Origin: CAHJXG01 sp965277495
Lineage (GTDB): Bacteria; Pseudomonadota; Alphaproteobacteria; Acetobacterales; Acetobacteraceae
Assembly: GCA_965277495.1 (NCBI GenBank)
Contig: OZ255824.1
Coordinates: forward strand, 1,798,001 to 1,862,000
Length of the DNA: 64,000 nucleotides
Direction of reading: 5' to 3'
Positions 1-7,561 of this stretch are shown piece by piece; within the stretch, counting starts at the first letter, position 1, and the number at the start of each line of letters is the position of its first letter. The position numbers were made by a program, and so were the translations under genes. The notes beneath the pieces were generated by a model that saw nothing but the letters and a program-made list of their open reading frames with translations, was not told where the DNA came from and did no database searches.

Positions 1-565
1 CGCGGATGTAGTCGCGCGATTTCCACGCCGGCGGCGGCGGGGTGTGCCCGGGCGACGGCAGGTGCACGCTGGGGACGGCCATCTGCAATTCCGGAATGTA
101 GCGGGGGCAGTTTGGATAGACGTAATCGGCCTGGAACCTCACCACGGACTTGGCGCCATGATGGCGCGCCAGCGTTTCAGCGTCCCGCACCAGCGTCGCG
201 TCGCCGGTCATGCGCGTGAGGGTCGATGCGCCGTCGAAGCGGATGAACAGCAGGCCGACGCGCGGGCTCATGGCGATGTTGCCCAAGGTGCGATACATCG
301 AGTTCCCGTCATATTCCGGCCACTCCAGCGCCGCCGGCCCCACCACCTGCACGAAGCCCGGCGCCCCGCCCTTGAAGCTGCAATCCACCGCGTCGGCGTA
401 GTGCGACGCGATGAAGAAGAACGGCGCAGACGTGATGAGCGCAACCTCCTCCGGCCAGAATTCATGGTGCTTGCGCCGGGCCTCGAGCGCGTCGGCCACG
501 CGGCGTCCGTCAAACTCGTCCTGCAGGGCGCGCATGCCGGCGTGAAACATCGAGGGTTGTTCCAT
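1..565 (-). CDS. Pyridoxamine 5'-phosphate oxidase family protein (partial)
   Basis: Reading the minus strand from the ATG at 565 gives an open frame of 188 residues that runs off the left edge, so the C-terminus is missing. The start is preceded by GAGAGG. The N-terminal part has a typical PNPOx-family flavin-binding split-barrel pattern: a strand with ALITSAPFFFIAS, then CSFKGGAPGFVQV, a DGNSMYRTLGNI segment, and PRVGLLFIRFDG. Family members bind FMN, F420 or haem. No assignment to genuine PdxH is possible, because related proteins of unknown substrate have the same fold. It is divergent from the MBL-fold gene that begins about 90 bases away. Confidence 0.8.
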   Translation of the reverse strand, partial: MEQPSMFHAGMRALQDEFDGRRVADALEARRKHHEFWPEEVALITSAPFFFIASHYADAVDCSFKGGAPGFVQVVGPAALEWPEYDGNSMYRTLGNIAMSPRVGLLFIRFDGASTLTRMTGDATLVRDAETLARHHGAKSVVRFQADYVYPNCPRYIPELQMAVPSVHLPSPGHTPPPPAWKSRDYIR

Positions 566-655
566 GGTTGCCTCTCCCGGTTCGCCAAACGGCGGACGGA
601 CGCAGCATGATACGGCGCGACGCCGCAGCCAACGTTCAAGTCAACCCGGGGGGAA

Positions 656-1465
656 ATGGCCATGCATGTCGACGCGCCGGAATACGAGGTCTTCGCCCTG
701 CGCTACGCCATGCGCGACGCGATGCGTTCGGACCATTTCATCGGCGGCGACCCGCATGACGGGCCGATGCCGATGGATTACTTCGTCTGGGTGATCCGCG
801 GGCCGGGCCGGGTCGTCGTCGTGGATTGCGGCTTCACGGCCGAAGTCGCCGCACAGCGGCAGCGGACCTTCCTGCGCTGCCCGGCCGATGCGCTGCAACT
901 GCTTGGCGTGGACGCGGGCGACGTGCGGGACGTCGTCCTGACGCATCTGCACTACGACCACGTCGGCAACCTGCACCGCTTCCCCGCGGCCGAGTTCCAC
1001 CTGCAGGAGCCCGACCTGCATTTCGCCGTCGGGCGGCACATGCGCTACGCCCATATGCGCCAGGTTTTCGAGGTTGAGGACGTGGTGGGCCTCGTTCGGC
1101 TCAACTACGCCGGGCGGGTACGGCTGTATAACGGGCCGGCCGAGCTGTGTCCGGGCATCACGCTGCATCCCGCGCCGGGCCACTCGGCCGGCCTGCAGTT
1201 CGTGTGCGTCAACACCCGGCGCGGCGTCGTCGTGCTCGCGTCCGACGTCGCGCATTTCTATGAGAACATGGAGGACTGCCGTCCCTTCCCAATCTGCGTG
1301 AGCGTCGCCGACGCGCTGGAAAGCTTCGGCCGGGTCCGGGCCGCGGCGCCTTCCATGCAGCATATCGTGCCCGGCCATGACCCGCTGGTGATGCGGCGCT
1401 ACCCAGCGCCAAGCCCCGAACTGGAGGGCATCGTCGCCCGGCTGGACGTGCCGCCGACCGAATGA
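656..1465 (+). CDS. MBL-fold metallo-hydrolase, N-acyl homoserine lactonase-like
   Basis: The 269-residue protein has a complete set of dinuclear-zinc ligands for the metallo-beta-lactamase fold: the HxHxDH motif at H97-H102 (THLHYDHVGN), H176 in PGHSAG, D197 in ASDVAHFY and H241 in PGHD. Length and motif spacing match the AHL-lactonase/AttM-like group of the superfamily. That suggests hydrolysis of a lactone or related ester in the cytosol, but the substrate cannot be told from sequence. A GGGGGA ribosome-binding site lies just upstream; the ATG at 662 has better spacing to it than the ATG at 656, so the first two residues are uncertain. Confidence 0.85.
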   Translation: MAMHVDAPEYEVFALRYAMRDAMRSDHFIGGDPHDGPMPMDYFVWVIRGPGRVVVVDCGFTAEVAAQRQRTFLRCPADALQLLGVDAGDVRDVVLTHLHYDHVGNLHRFPAAEFHLQEPDLHFAVGRHMRYAHMRQVFEVEDVVGLVRLNYAGRVRLYNGPAELCPGITLHPAPGHSAGLQFVCVNTRRGVVVLASDVAHFYENMEDCRPFPICVSVADALESFGRVRAAAPSMQHIVPGHDPLVMRRYPAPSPELEGIVARLDVPPTE

Positions 1466-1475
1466 CGCGATGCGT

Positions 1476-1874
1476 TCAGCCCGCGCCTGGCGGGGCGGCG
1501 TCGAGTTCCTTGAACGCCTCGCGCGCGATCCGGAAGCTGTCGATCCCGGCGGGGACGCCGCAATACACCGCCACCTGCAGCAGGACCTCCTTGATCTCGT
1601 CGCGCGTGACGCCGTTCTTGACCGCCGCCTTTACGTGCAGCTTGAGCTCGTTCGGACGGTTGAGCGCGCTGATCATCGACAGGTTGGCGATGCTGCGGCT
1701 GCGGCGGTCGAGGCCGGGCCGCGACCACAGCGCGCCCCAGCAGAACTCGGTCGACCACTCCGCCATGGTGCGGGTGAAGTCGTCGGCGCCGGCGATGGAC
1801 TTGTTGACGTAGTCCTCACCGAGCACCTCCTTGCGGATTTTCAGGCCGCGGTCGAATAGGCTTTCGTCGGTCAT
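1476..1874 (-). CDS. Carboxymuconolactone decarboxylase family protein (PcaC-like)
   Basis: A 132-residue protein resembling 4-carboxymuconolactone decarboxylase (PcaC), which in the protocatechuate branch of the beta-ketoadipate pathway decarboxylates gamma-carboxymuconolactone. The family core is visible: WGALWSRPGLDRRSRSI, then LSMISALNRPNELKLHV and the C-terminal IKEVLLQVAVYCGVPA. No other protocatechuate genes are nearby, so a true PcaC role is unproven; many CMD-fold proteins are peroxidase-like or of unknown function. I chose the internal start MTDESLFDRG because homologues begin there and it removes 12 unlikely residues. It lies tail to tail with the MBL-fold gene and is divergent from the kinase gene. 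Confidence 0.8.
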   Translation of the reverse strand: MTDESLFDRGLKIRKEVLGEDYVNKSIAGADDFTRTMAEWSTEFCWGALWSRPGLDRRSRSIANLSMISALNRPNELKLHVKAAVKNGVTRDEIKEVLLQVAVYCGVPAGIDSFRIAREAFKELDAAPPGAG

Positions 1875-1950
1875 GCTGTTGGCTCCTTGACGTGCTGGAC
1901 GTCCGAACACTGCTATTCACCCGATGGCGTTTGCAATACGAGCATTCGGG

Positions 1951-3027
1951 ATGACCTCGCTCCGGCTGCTGGCCGACGACCTGACGGGCGCATTGGACAC
2001 CGCCGCCGAGCTGGTTGGCCTCGTCGGCCCGGTCCCGGTGTTCTGGCACGGCGCCATCCCGCCGGTCCTGCCGGTCAGCGTGGCGTTGGATAGCGGCACG
2101 CGGGAGCTGCGCCCGTTGCCGGCGGCCGCAGTCGTGTCCGGCTTGGCGGCCCATCTATCCGGCGCGGGCATCGCCTATAAAAAGGTCGACAGCTTGCTGC
2201 GTGGCCCGACGCTGGCGGAGTTGGCGGCCTGCATGCGCGCAGGCGGCTGGCAGCGCTGCGTACTGGCGCCGGCCTTTCCGCATCAGGGCCGGGCGACACG
2301 GGGCGGGCGGCAATTCGCGCGGGATGGCGAGGGACGCTGGTCCGCCGTCAGCGGCGGCATCGTGGCCGCGCTGCGTGCCGCGGGCGTCGACGCGCAGGCC
2401 GGGGAACTCGATGCTGACCTGCCGCCCGGCATCAGCGTGTTCGACGCGGACACCGATGCCGACCTGCGCCGGGTCGTTGCCACGGCGCGGCGCTGGCCTG
2501 GCCCCATGCTCTGGAGCGGCAGCGGCGGGCTGGCCCAGGCGCTCGCTGCCGACGCGCCGCCGCCAACGCTCGCCATATTGCCGACGCCGGTGCTGGGCCT
2601 GTTCGGCTCGGACCAGGCGGTGACCGCGGCCCAGCTCGCCGCCTGCGCGCCGCATTGGGTCGGGCTGCCGGCCGGTGGGGAGATTGAACGCCGGCTCGCG
2701 GCGCACGGCGTGGCGCTCGCCAGCGTCGGCCTGCCGCCTGGCTTACCGCGCGAGGACGCGGCGCGGCGCATCGCCGTTGAGTTTGCGGCCCTGGTGCGCG
2801 GCATGACGGCCCCGGGAACGCTGCTGGCGGTCGGCGGCGAGACCCTGCGCGGCCTGTGCTCATCGCTGGGCGCGCACAGCCTGGAAGTCCAAGGCCGCAT
2901 CGCGCCGGGGCTGCCGTGGTCCGTCATCCGTGGCGGACGCTGGGACGGCGTCACCGTGGTCTCGAAATCCGGCGCATTTGGGCACAGCACTCTGCTGCGC
3001 GAACTCATCTTTGGAAGGACGGCATGA
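1951..3027 (+). CDS. Four-carbon acid sugar kinase family protein (DUF1537 type)
   Basis: About 358 residues. The N-terminus has the substrate-binding signature LLADDLTGALDTA (residues 6-18). A YKKVDSLLRG motif follows near residue 75, and the C-terminal nucleotide-binding half has VGGET and VSKSGAFG, as in OtnK/DtnK kinases. These enzymes phosphorylate D-threonate, L-threonate or D-erythronate at O4. The last bases overlap the next gene in an ATGA, so the kinase is translationally coupled to a PdxA2-like dehydrogenase. That pairing is the known core of four-carbon acid-sugar catabolism ending in dihydroxyacetone phosphate. An alternative ATG at 1924 adds nine residues. Substrate stereochemistry cannot be assigned. 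Confidence 0.85.
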   Translation: MTSLRLLADDLTGALDTAAELVGLVGPVPVFWHGAIPPVLPVSVALDSGTRELRPLPAAAVVSGLAAHLSGAGIAYKKVDSLLRGPTLAELAACMRAGGWQRCVLAPAFPHQGRATRGGRQFARDGEGRWSAVSGGIVAALRAAGVDAQAGELDADLPPGISVFDADTDADLRRVVATARRWPGPMLWSGSGGLAQALAADAPPPTLAILPTPVLGLFGSDQAVTAAQLAACAPHWVGLPAGGEIERRLAAHGVALASVGLPPGLPREDAARRIAVEFAALVRGMTAPGTLLAVGGETLRGLCSSLGAHSLEVQGRIAPGLPWSVIRGGRWDGVTVVSKSGAFGHSTLLRELIFGRTA

Positions 3028-4055
3028 TGGCGGTGCGCCACCTCGCGATCACTATGGGCGACCCGGCCGGGATCGGCCCCGAAATCATCGTCAAGGCAGC
3101 CGCGCGGCTGCGGCCCCGCATCGAGGCCGGCGAGCTGCGCCTGATCGTCATCGGCAGCAACCCAGCACTGCAGCGGGCGCAAAGCCAATTTGCGCCCGGC
3201 GCCGGCATTCCCGAAGTGGCAATGGACGACGCCGAATGGCCCGCATTGTGCGCGTTGCAGGCGGGGCCGGAGGGCGAGCCGATCCTGCCCGGCGTGCTGT
3301 CCGCGGACGGCGGACGTTTCGCGTTCCAGGCGGTGGAGCGCGGCGTCCGGCTGGCGCAGGCGGGCCGGGTCGGCGGCATCGTCACCGCGCCGCTGAATAA
3401 GGAAGCGCTGAACAAGGCCGGCTACCACTACCCCGGCCACACCGAGATGCTGGCGGAGCTGACCGGCGCGTCCGGCTCCTGCATGATGCTGGCGCACGGC
3501 AACATGCGGGTGAGCCATGTCACGACGCATATCGCGCTGGAGGACGTGCCGAAGCGCGCGACGCCGAAGCGGCTGCGCCGGGTGATCGCCTTGACGCATG
3601 ACGCGCTGGTGCGGCTCGGGCTGGGCCGGGCGCGCATCGCGGTCGCGGCGCTGAACCCGCACGCCGGCGAGGGCGGGCTGTTCGGACGGCACGACATCGA
3701 CGTTGCCGCCCCGGTGATCGCCGAGGCAGTGGCGGCGGGCCTGGACGTCGTCGGACCGGTGCCGGGCGACACGGTGTTCGTAAAGCTGCGCGCCGGGCAA
3801 TACGACGCTGTCATCGCCAATTACCACGACCAGGGCCACATCCCGGTGAAGCTGCTCGGCTTCGAGATCGACCCGGCGACCGGCAAGTGGAACGACCTTT
3901 CGGGCGTCAACATCACCCTGGGCCTGCCGATCATCCGCACCTCGGTCGACCACGGCACCGCGTTCGATATCGCCGGCAAGGGCCTGGCGAATGAGCAGAG
4001 CCTGATCGAGGCGATCGAGTATGCCGAGCTGCTAGCCAGAGGCGCCGCTGTTTGA
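3024..4055 (+). CDS. pdxA2: PdxA2-like 4-phosphoerythronate/threonate dehydrogenase
   Basis: A 343-residue member of the 4-hydroxythreonine-4-phosphate dehydrogenase family. The N-terminal MGDPAGIGPEI, the central PGHTEMLAEL, the metal-ligand region NYHDQGHIPVKLLGF and RTSVDHGTAFDIAG are all intact. PdxA acts in PLP synthesis. The paralogue PdxA2 oxidises and decarboxylates 4-phospho-threonate or 4-phospho-erythronate to DHAP. Coupling to the acid-sugar kinase (start ATG overlaps that gene's TGA, with GGAAGGA as the ribosome-binding site) favours the PdxA2 role; this is inference from context. No other pyridoxine-pathway gene is nearby. Confidence 0.88.
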   Translation: MMAVRHLAITMGDPAGIGPEIIVKAAARLRPRIEAGELRLIVIGSNPALQRAQSQFAPGAGIPEVAMDDAEWPALCALQAGPEGEPILPGVLSADGGRFAFQAVERGVRLAQAGRVGGIVTAPLNKEALNKAGYHYPGHTEMLAELTGASGSCMMLAHGNMRVSHVTTHIALEDVPKRATPKRLRRVIALTHDALVRLGLGRARIAVAALNPHAGEGGLFGRHDIDVAAPVIAEAVAAGLDVVGPVPGDTVFVKLRAGQYDAVIANYHDQGHIPVKLLGFEIDPATGKWNDLSGVNITLGLPIIRTSVDHGTAFDIAGKGLANEQSLIEAIEYAELLARGAAV

Positions 4056-4144
4056 AATGCACAGCCTTGTCATGGCCAAGCGGCTTTTTAGGGGCGTTTC
4101 TCCCGCTATCTTCCGAAGCCCGCGTTAAGTTAGGGTGAACCACC

Positions 4145-5599
4145 ATGGCGTCGCAAACCCCTTTGACGACGAGTGCTGCCACGACGCCCGGCCCGCGCTC
4201 CTGGCTGGAACGGCTATGGTCGTCCGTCGCCGACCGTGGACGGCCCTATGCCGAGGTGCTGCAGCCCGAAGCCGCAACTTCGCTGCTGGAACGGTCGCAG
4301 GAACTGGCGTCCGCGCTGCTGTCCGAGCGTGGCGAGGCGTCCGGCGCGGCCATCGCCCGCGAGCTGCATACGTCGGTGCGCGGCCTCGGGCCGGAGGACC
4401 GGCTTGCGTTCTACCGCTTCCTGACCGGCAATTTCCTGCCCGCCGAGGTCCGGTTGCGGGCGGCGGCGGAGGCCTACCTCGCGGACCCGTCGCCCGAGCG
4501 CGCCACGGAGGTCAGCAAAGCGGCCGAGCCGACCCGGCAGGAACTGCTGCGCCGGATGAACATGTCGCCCGGCGGCACCGCGTCGCTCGTCGCCATGCGG
4601 CGCGACCTGCTGGGCCAGCTCCGCGACGACCCTGGGCTGAAGCCGCTCGACTACGACCTGCGGCATCTGCTGGGATCGTGGTTCAACCGCGGTTTCCTGG
4701 AGCTGCGCCGCATCGACTGGCAGACCCCGGCGGCGGTGCTGGAAAAGATCATCACCTACGAGGCGGTGCACGAGATCCAGGGATGGGAGGACCTGCGGCG
4801 CCGGCTCGCCCCCGACCGGCGCTGCTTCGGGTTCTTCCATCCGGCGCTGCCGGGCGAGCCGCTGATCTTCGTCGAGGTCGCGCTGACGCAGGGCCTGGCC
4901 GCCTCCGTGCAGCCGCTGCTGGCCCGCGAGGGCGACGAGGCGGCGGAGCGGGGGCGCGAGCGGGCGGCGGACACGGCCATCTTCTACTCGATCTCCAACT
5001 GCCAGGACGGCTTGCGCGGCATCTCGTTCGGCAATTTTCTGATCAAGCAGGTTGTCGAGGAGCTGAAGGCCGAACTGCCCGGCCTGGTGCGGTTTTCGAC
5101 GCTGTCGCCGGTGCCGGGCTTCCGCCGTTGGCTGGAGCGGCGGCTGGCGTCCGAGGACGCTGTCAACGTGCTGCGTGAGGACGAGATGGCCGATCTGCGG
5201 GCAGCGGCGGCGGAACCGGTCCAGGAGGGCAACCCGGCGGCATTGCTGCGCAGCCTGCTCGGCAGAGAGCGCTGGTGGGAGAACCCGCAACTGGCGGACG
5301 CGCTGCGCCTGCCGCTCACCCGGCTGTGCGGGAGCTATTTGACGACCCCCGTCGAGAGCAAGGGCGCCCGGGGCAAGGCGCCGTCCGACCCGGTGGCACG
5401 CTTCCACCTCGGCAATGGAGCGCGCCTTGAGCGGGTGAACTGGCTCGGCAACACGGCGTCGCGCGGGATGGAGGAGTCGTATGGGATCATGGTGAACTAC
5501 CTCTATGACCCCGACGAGATCGAGGCCAACCACGAGGCCTTCGTGCGCGGCATGGTCGTGCGCTCGCCCGCCGTGGACGCCCTGATTGGGGCCGCATAG
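4145..5599 (+). CDS. Malonyl-CoA decarboxylase
   Basis: A 484-residue protein that aligns by eye with malonyl-CoA decarboxylase over its whole length, including the helical N-terminal domain and the acetyltransferase-like catalytic domain. Diagnostic stretches are YEAVHEIQGWEDLRRRL, FGFFHPALPGEPLIFVEVAL, SISNCQDGLRGISFGNFL and FHLGNGARLERVNWLGN, the last being the region of the catalytic histidine. The reaction is malonyl-CoA to acetyl-CoA plus CO2 in the cytosol. It lies 89 bases downstream of the pdxA2-like gene. No malonyl-CoA synthetase is in the window, so the malonate source is unknown. Confidence 0.95.
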   Translation: MASQTPLTTSAATTPGPRSWLERLWSSVADRGRPYAEVLQPEAATSLLERSQELASALLSERGEASGAAIARELHTSVRGLGPEDRLAFYRFLTGNFLPAEVRLRAAAEAYLADPSPERATEVSKAAEPTRQELLRRMNMSPGGTASLVAMRRDLLGQLRDDPGLKPLDYDLRHLLGSWFNRGFLELRRIDWQTPAAVLEKIITYEAVHEIQGWEDLRRRLAPDRRCFGFFHPALPGEPLIFVEVALTQGLAASVQPLLAREGDEAAERGRERAADTAIFYSISNCQDGLRGISFGNFLIKQVVEELKAELPGLVRFSTLSPVPGFRRWLERRLASEDAVNVLREDEMADLRAAAAEPVQEGNPAALLRSLLGRERWWENPQLADALRLPLTRLCGSYLTTPVESKGARGKAPSDPVARFHLGNGARLERVNWLGNTASRGMEESYGIMVNYLYDPDEIEANHEAFVRGMVVRSPAVDALIGAA

Positions 5600-5646
5600 C
5601 GGGGACGGCCCTGAATACTGTGCAAGATGGCCTTGGATGAGCATCG

Positions 5647-5925
5647 ATGATGGCGTATGCCATACAGGCCAGCGCCGTGCCCCAATCCGGTCCTGCACCT
5701 CGCCCTGTGCGGTTATTTCGCAATAACCGCAACGAAGCCATCCGCGTGCTAGTGGAGTTCAAGTTGCCCGGCAATGAGGCCATTAACAGCAGTGACGGTA
5801 CCCACCTCAACATCGGGCCGGTGCGCAAGACAGGGCTGGCGGCGCTGCTTGATTGCTGGGCGACCCTAGACGAGGAGTTCCCGGAGATCGAGGATCCACC
5901 GTTGGCGCCGAACGACTTCTTCTAA
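5647..5925 (+). CDS. VapB-like AbrB-fold antitoxin, orphan
   Basis: A 92-residue protein. After a 20-residue leader, the sequence VRLFRNNRNEAIRVLVEF followed by LPGNEA and IGPVRK matches the swapped-hairpin DNA-binding domain of VapB antitoxins. The tail LDEEFPEIEDPP is the toxin-neutralising region typical of this family. No PIN-domain toxin follows: the next gene is antisense and its stop overlaps this stop by four bases. Changes in normally conserved positions (AIRVLVEF where homologues have AVRIPREF) suggest a decaying remnant or a repurposed regulator. The start is uncertain; homologues begin near the VRLFRN segment. Confidence 0.65.
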   Translation: MMAYAIQASAVPQSGPAPRPVRLFRNNRNEAIRVLVEFKLPGNEAINSSDGTHLNIGPVRKTGLAALLDCWATLDEEFPEIEDPPLAPNDFF

Positions 5926-7292
5926 TTGCATCCTACGAACCCTCGCCCTATACTCGCCAACGCCGCAGCCTCCCGCCCATGCCGCGCCATGAGCGCCGGG
6001 ATGTCCAGGCCCGGGATGCCGCCGTCAATCACCACCCAGCGCCCGCCCACCATCACCCGGTCCGCCCGGTGCGCCCCGCACAGCACCAGCGCCGCCAACG
6101 GATCGCCCGCGCCGGAGAACCGCAGCTCGTCCAGGCGGAACAAGGCGAAGTCCGCCGCCATGCCCGGCGCGATGCGCCCCAGTTCCGGCCGTCCGATGCA
6201 GGCCGCCGAACCCTCGGTGGCCCAGCGCAGCGCGTCGAGGTGGCTGACGGCCTCGATGCCATTCGCCTGGCGTTGCAGCAGGAACGCCGCGCGGACCTCC
6301 TGCATCATGTTGGAGGCGTCGTTGGACGCCGATCCGTCCACCCCAAGGCCGACCGCAACGCCGGCCCGCTCCATCGCGCAGGCCGGGCACACGCCGGAAG
6401 CGAGGATTTGGTTCGAGCAGGGGCAATGCGTGACGCCGACCCCGCCGGCCGCTAGCCGCCCGATGTCGGCAGGCGAGAAATGGATTCCATGCGCCAGCCA
6501 GGTGCCCGGTCGCAGCCAGCCGCAGTCGTCCAGGTAATCCAGCGGCGAGCAGCCGAACCGCGCCTGGCAGAACGCCGCCTCGTCGGCGGTTTCGGCCAGA
6601 TGCGTATGCAGCCGCACCCCGGCGCGGGCAGCGAGTTCCGCGGTTGCGCGCATCAGCCCCGTGGTGACTGAAAAGGGCGAGCACGGCGCCAGCGCGATCT
6701 GCAGCGCCGCATGCGGGGCGGGATTGTGGTAGCGGGCGATCAGCCGCTCGCTGTCGGCCAAAATGGTGTCCGCGTCCTGCACGACGCTCTCGGGCGGCAG
6801 CCCGCCGTCGCGCACGGACAAGTCCATCGACCCGCGGGTGAGCACCGCGCGGATGCCGAGCCGCGCCGCCACCGCAGCCTCGATGTCGATGGCGTCCTCA
6901 AGCCCGGCGGGGAACACGTAGTGATGGTCGGTTGTAGTGGTGCAGCCGGACAGCAGCAGCTCGGCCAATGCGACGGTGACGCCCGCTTCCAGCGCCGCCG
7001 GGGTCAGCCGCGCCCAAACCGGATAGAGCGCCTGCAGCCAGGGGAACAGCGTGCGGTCCAATGCGGGCGGGAAAGCGCGGGTCAGCGTTTGGTAGAAATG
7101 GTGGTGGGTGTTGACGAGGCCGGGGACGACGACATGGCGGCTCGCATCGAACAGCGTTGATGGCACGGACGGACGCCCGCCTATGGGCAGCAGCTCCAGG
7201 ATACGCCCGTCCTGCACCACGACGCCGCCGGGCGCATCGGCCAATATGGCGAGCGGGTTGCGGAGCCAGACGGGTTCGGGGGATGCGTTCAT
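5922..7292 (-). CDS. Amidohydrolase, 8-oxoguanine deaminase-like
   Basis: A 456-residue cytosolic metal-dependent deaminase of the TrzN/AtzB/GuaD superfamily. Metal ligands are intact: the HxH of VNTHHHFYQTLTRAF near residue 57, HTHLAET, the His of WLAHGIHF, and the Asp of GLGVDGSASNDAS. The pairing HHHFYQTLTRA / LFPWLQALYPVW is characteristic of 8-oxoguanine deaminases, which convert 8-oxoguanine to urate. Hydroxyatrazine or other aminohydrolase activity is an alternative. ATG codons at 7328, 7301 and 7292 are possible; MNASPEP was taken because homologues start close to it. Its 3' end meets the VapB-like gene tail to tail. Confidence 0.82.
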   Translation of the reverse strand: MNASPEPVWLRNPLAILADAPGGVVVQDGRILELLPIGGRPSVPSTLFDASRHVVVPGLVNTHHHFYQTLTRAFPPALDRTLFPWLQALYPVWARLTPAALEAGVTVALAELLLSGCTTTTDHHYVFPAGLEDAIDIEAAVAARLGIRAVLTRGSMDLSVRDGGLPPESVVQDADTILADSERLIARYHNPAPHAALQIALAPCSPFSVTTGLMRATAELAARAGVRLHTHLAETADEAAFCQARFGCSPLDYLDDCGWLRPGTWLAHGIHFSPADIGRLAAGGVGVTHCPCSNQILASGVCPACAMERAGVAVGLGVDGSASNDASNMMQEVRAAFLLQRQANGIEAVSHLDALRWATEGSAACIGRPELGRIAPGMAADFALFRLDELRFSGAGDPLAALVLCGAHRADRVMVGGRWVVIDGGIPGLDIPALMARHGREAAALASIGRGFVGCN

Positions 7293-7561
7293 CGGCGCCA
7301 TCGCACGATGCCAATGCTTATGTTGCAAGCGGAAAATGACCGGTTGCGCTTCACTGTAAGATGTTTGTTCATCCAGGGCCGCGCGTGTGAAGCGACCGTT
7401 GATTTTCAGCGGCTCGCGTTGGGGGACGACCTTGGACTACGGTGATATCGCGAGGGCCGCGACGGCCCGGCAAGCCGCGGGCAACTTGCGGCTGGCAAAT
7501 TCACTCCGCTGCGTATCGGCGGCGGTGCTACGCTGGACGGAATGAAAGCCGGGGAAGCGTC

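Noticed and set aside
2283..3953. A 556-codon frame antisense to the kinase and pdxA2 genes
   Set aside because: Spans two recognised genes on the opposite strand and shows no domain.
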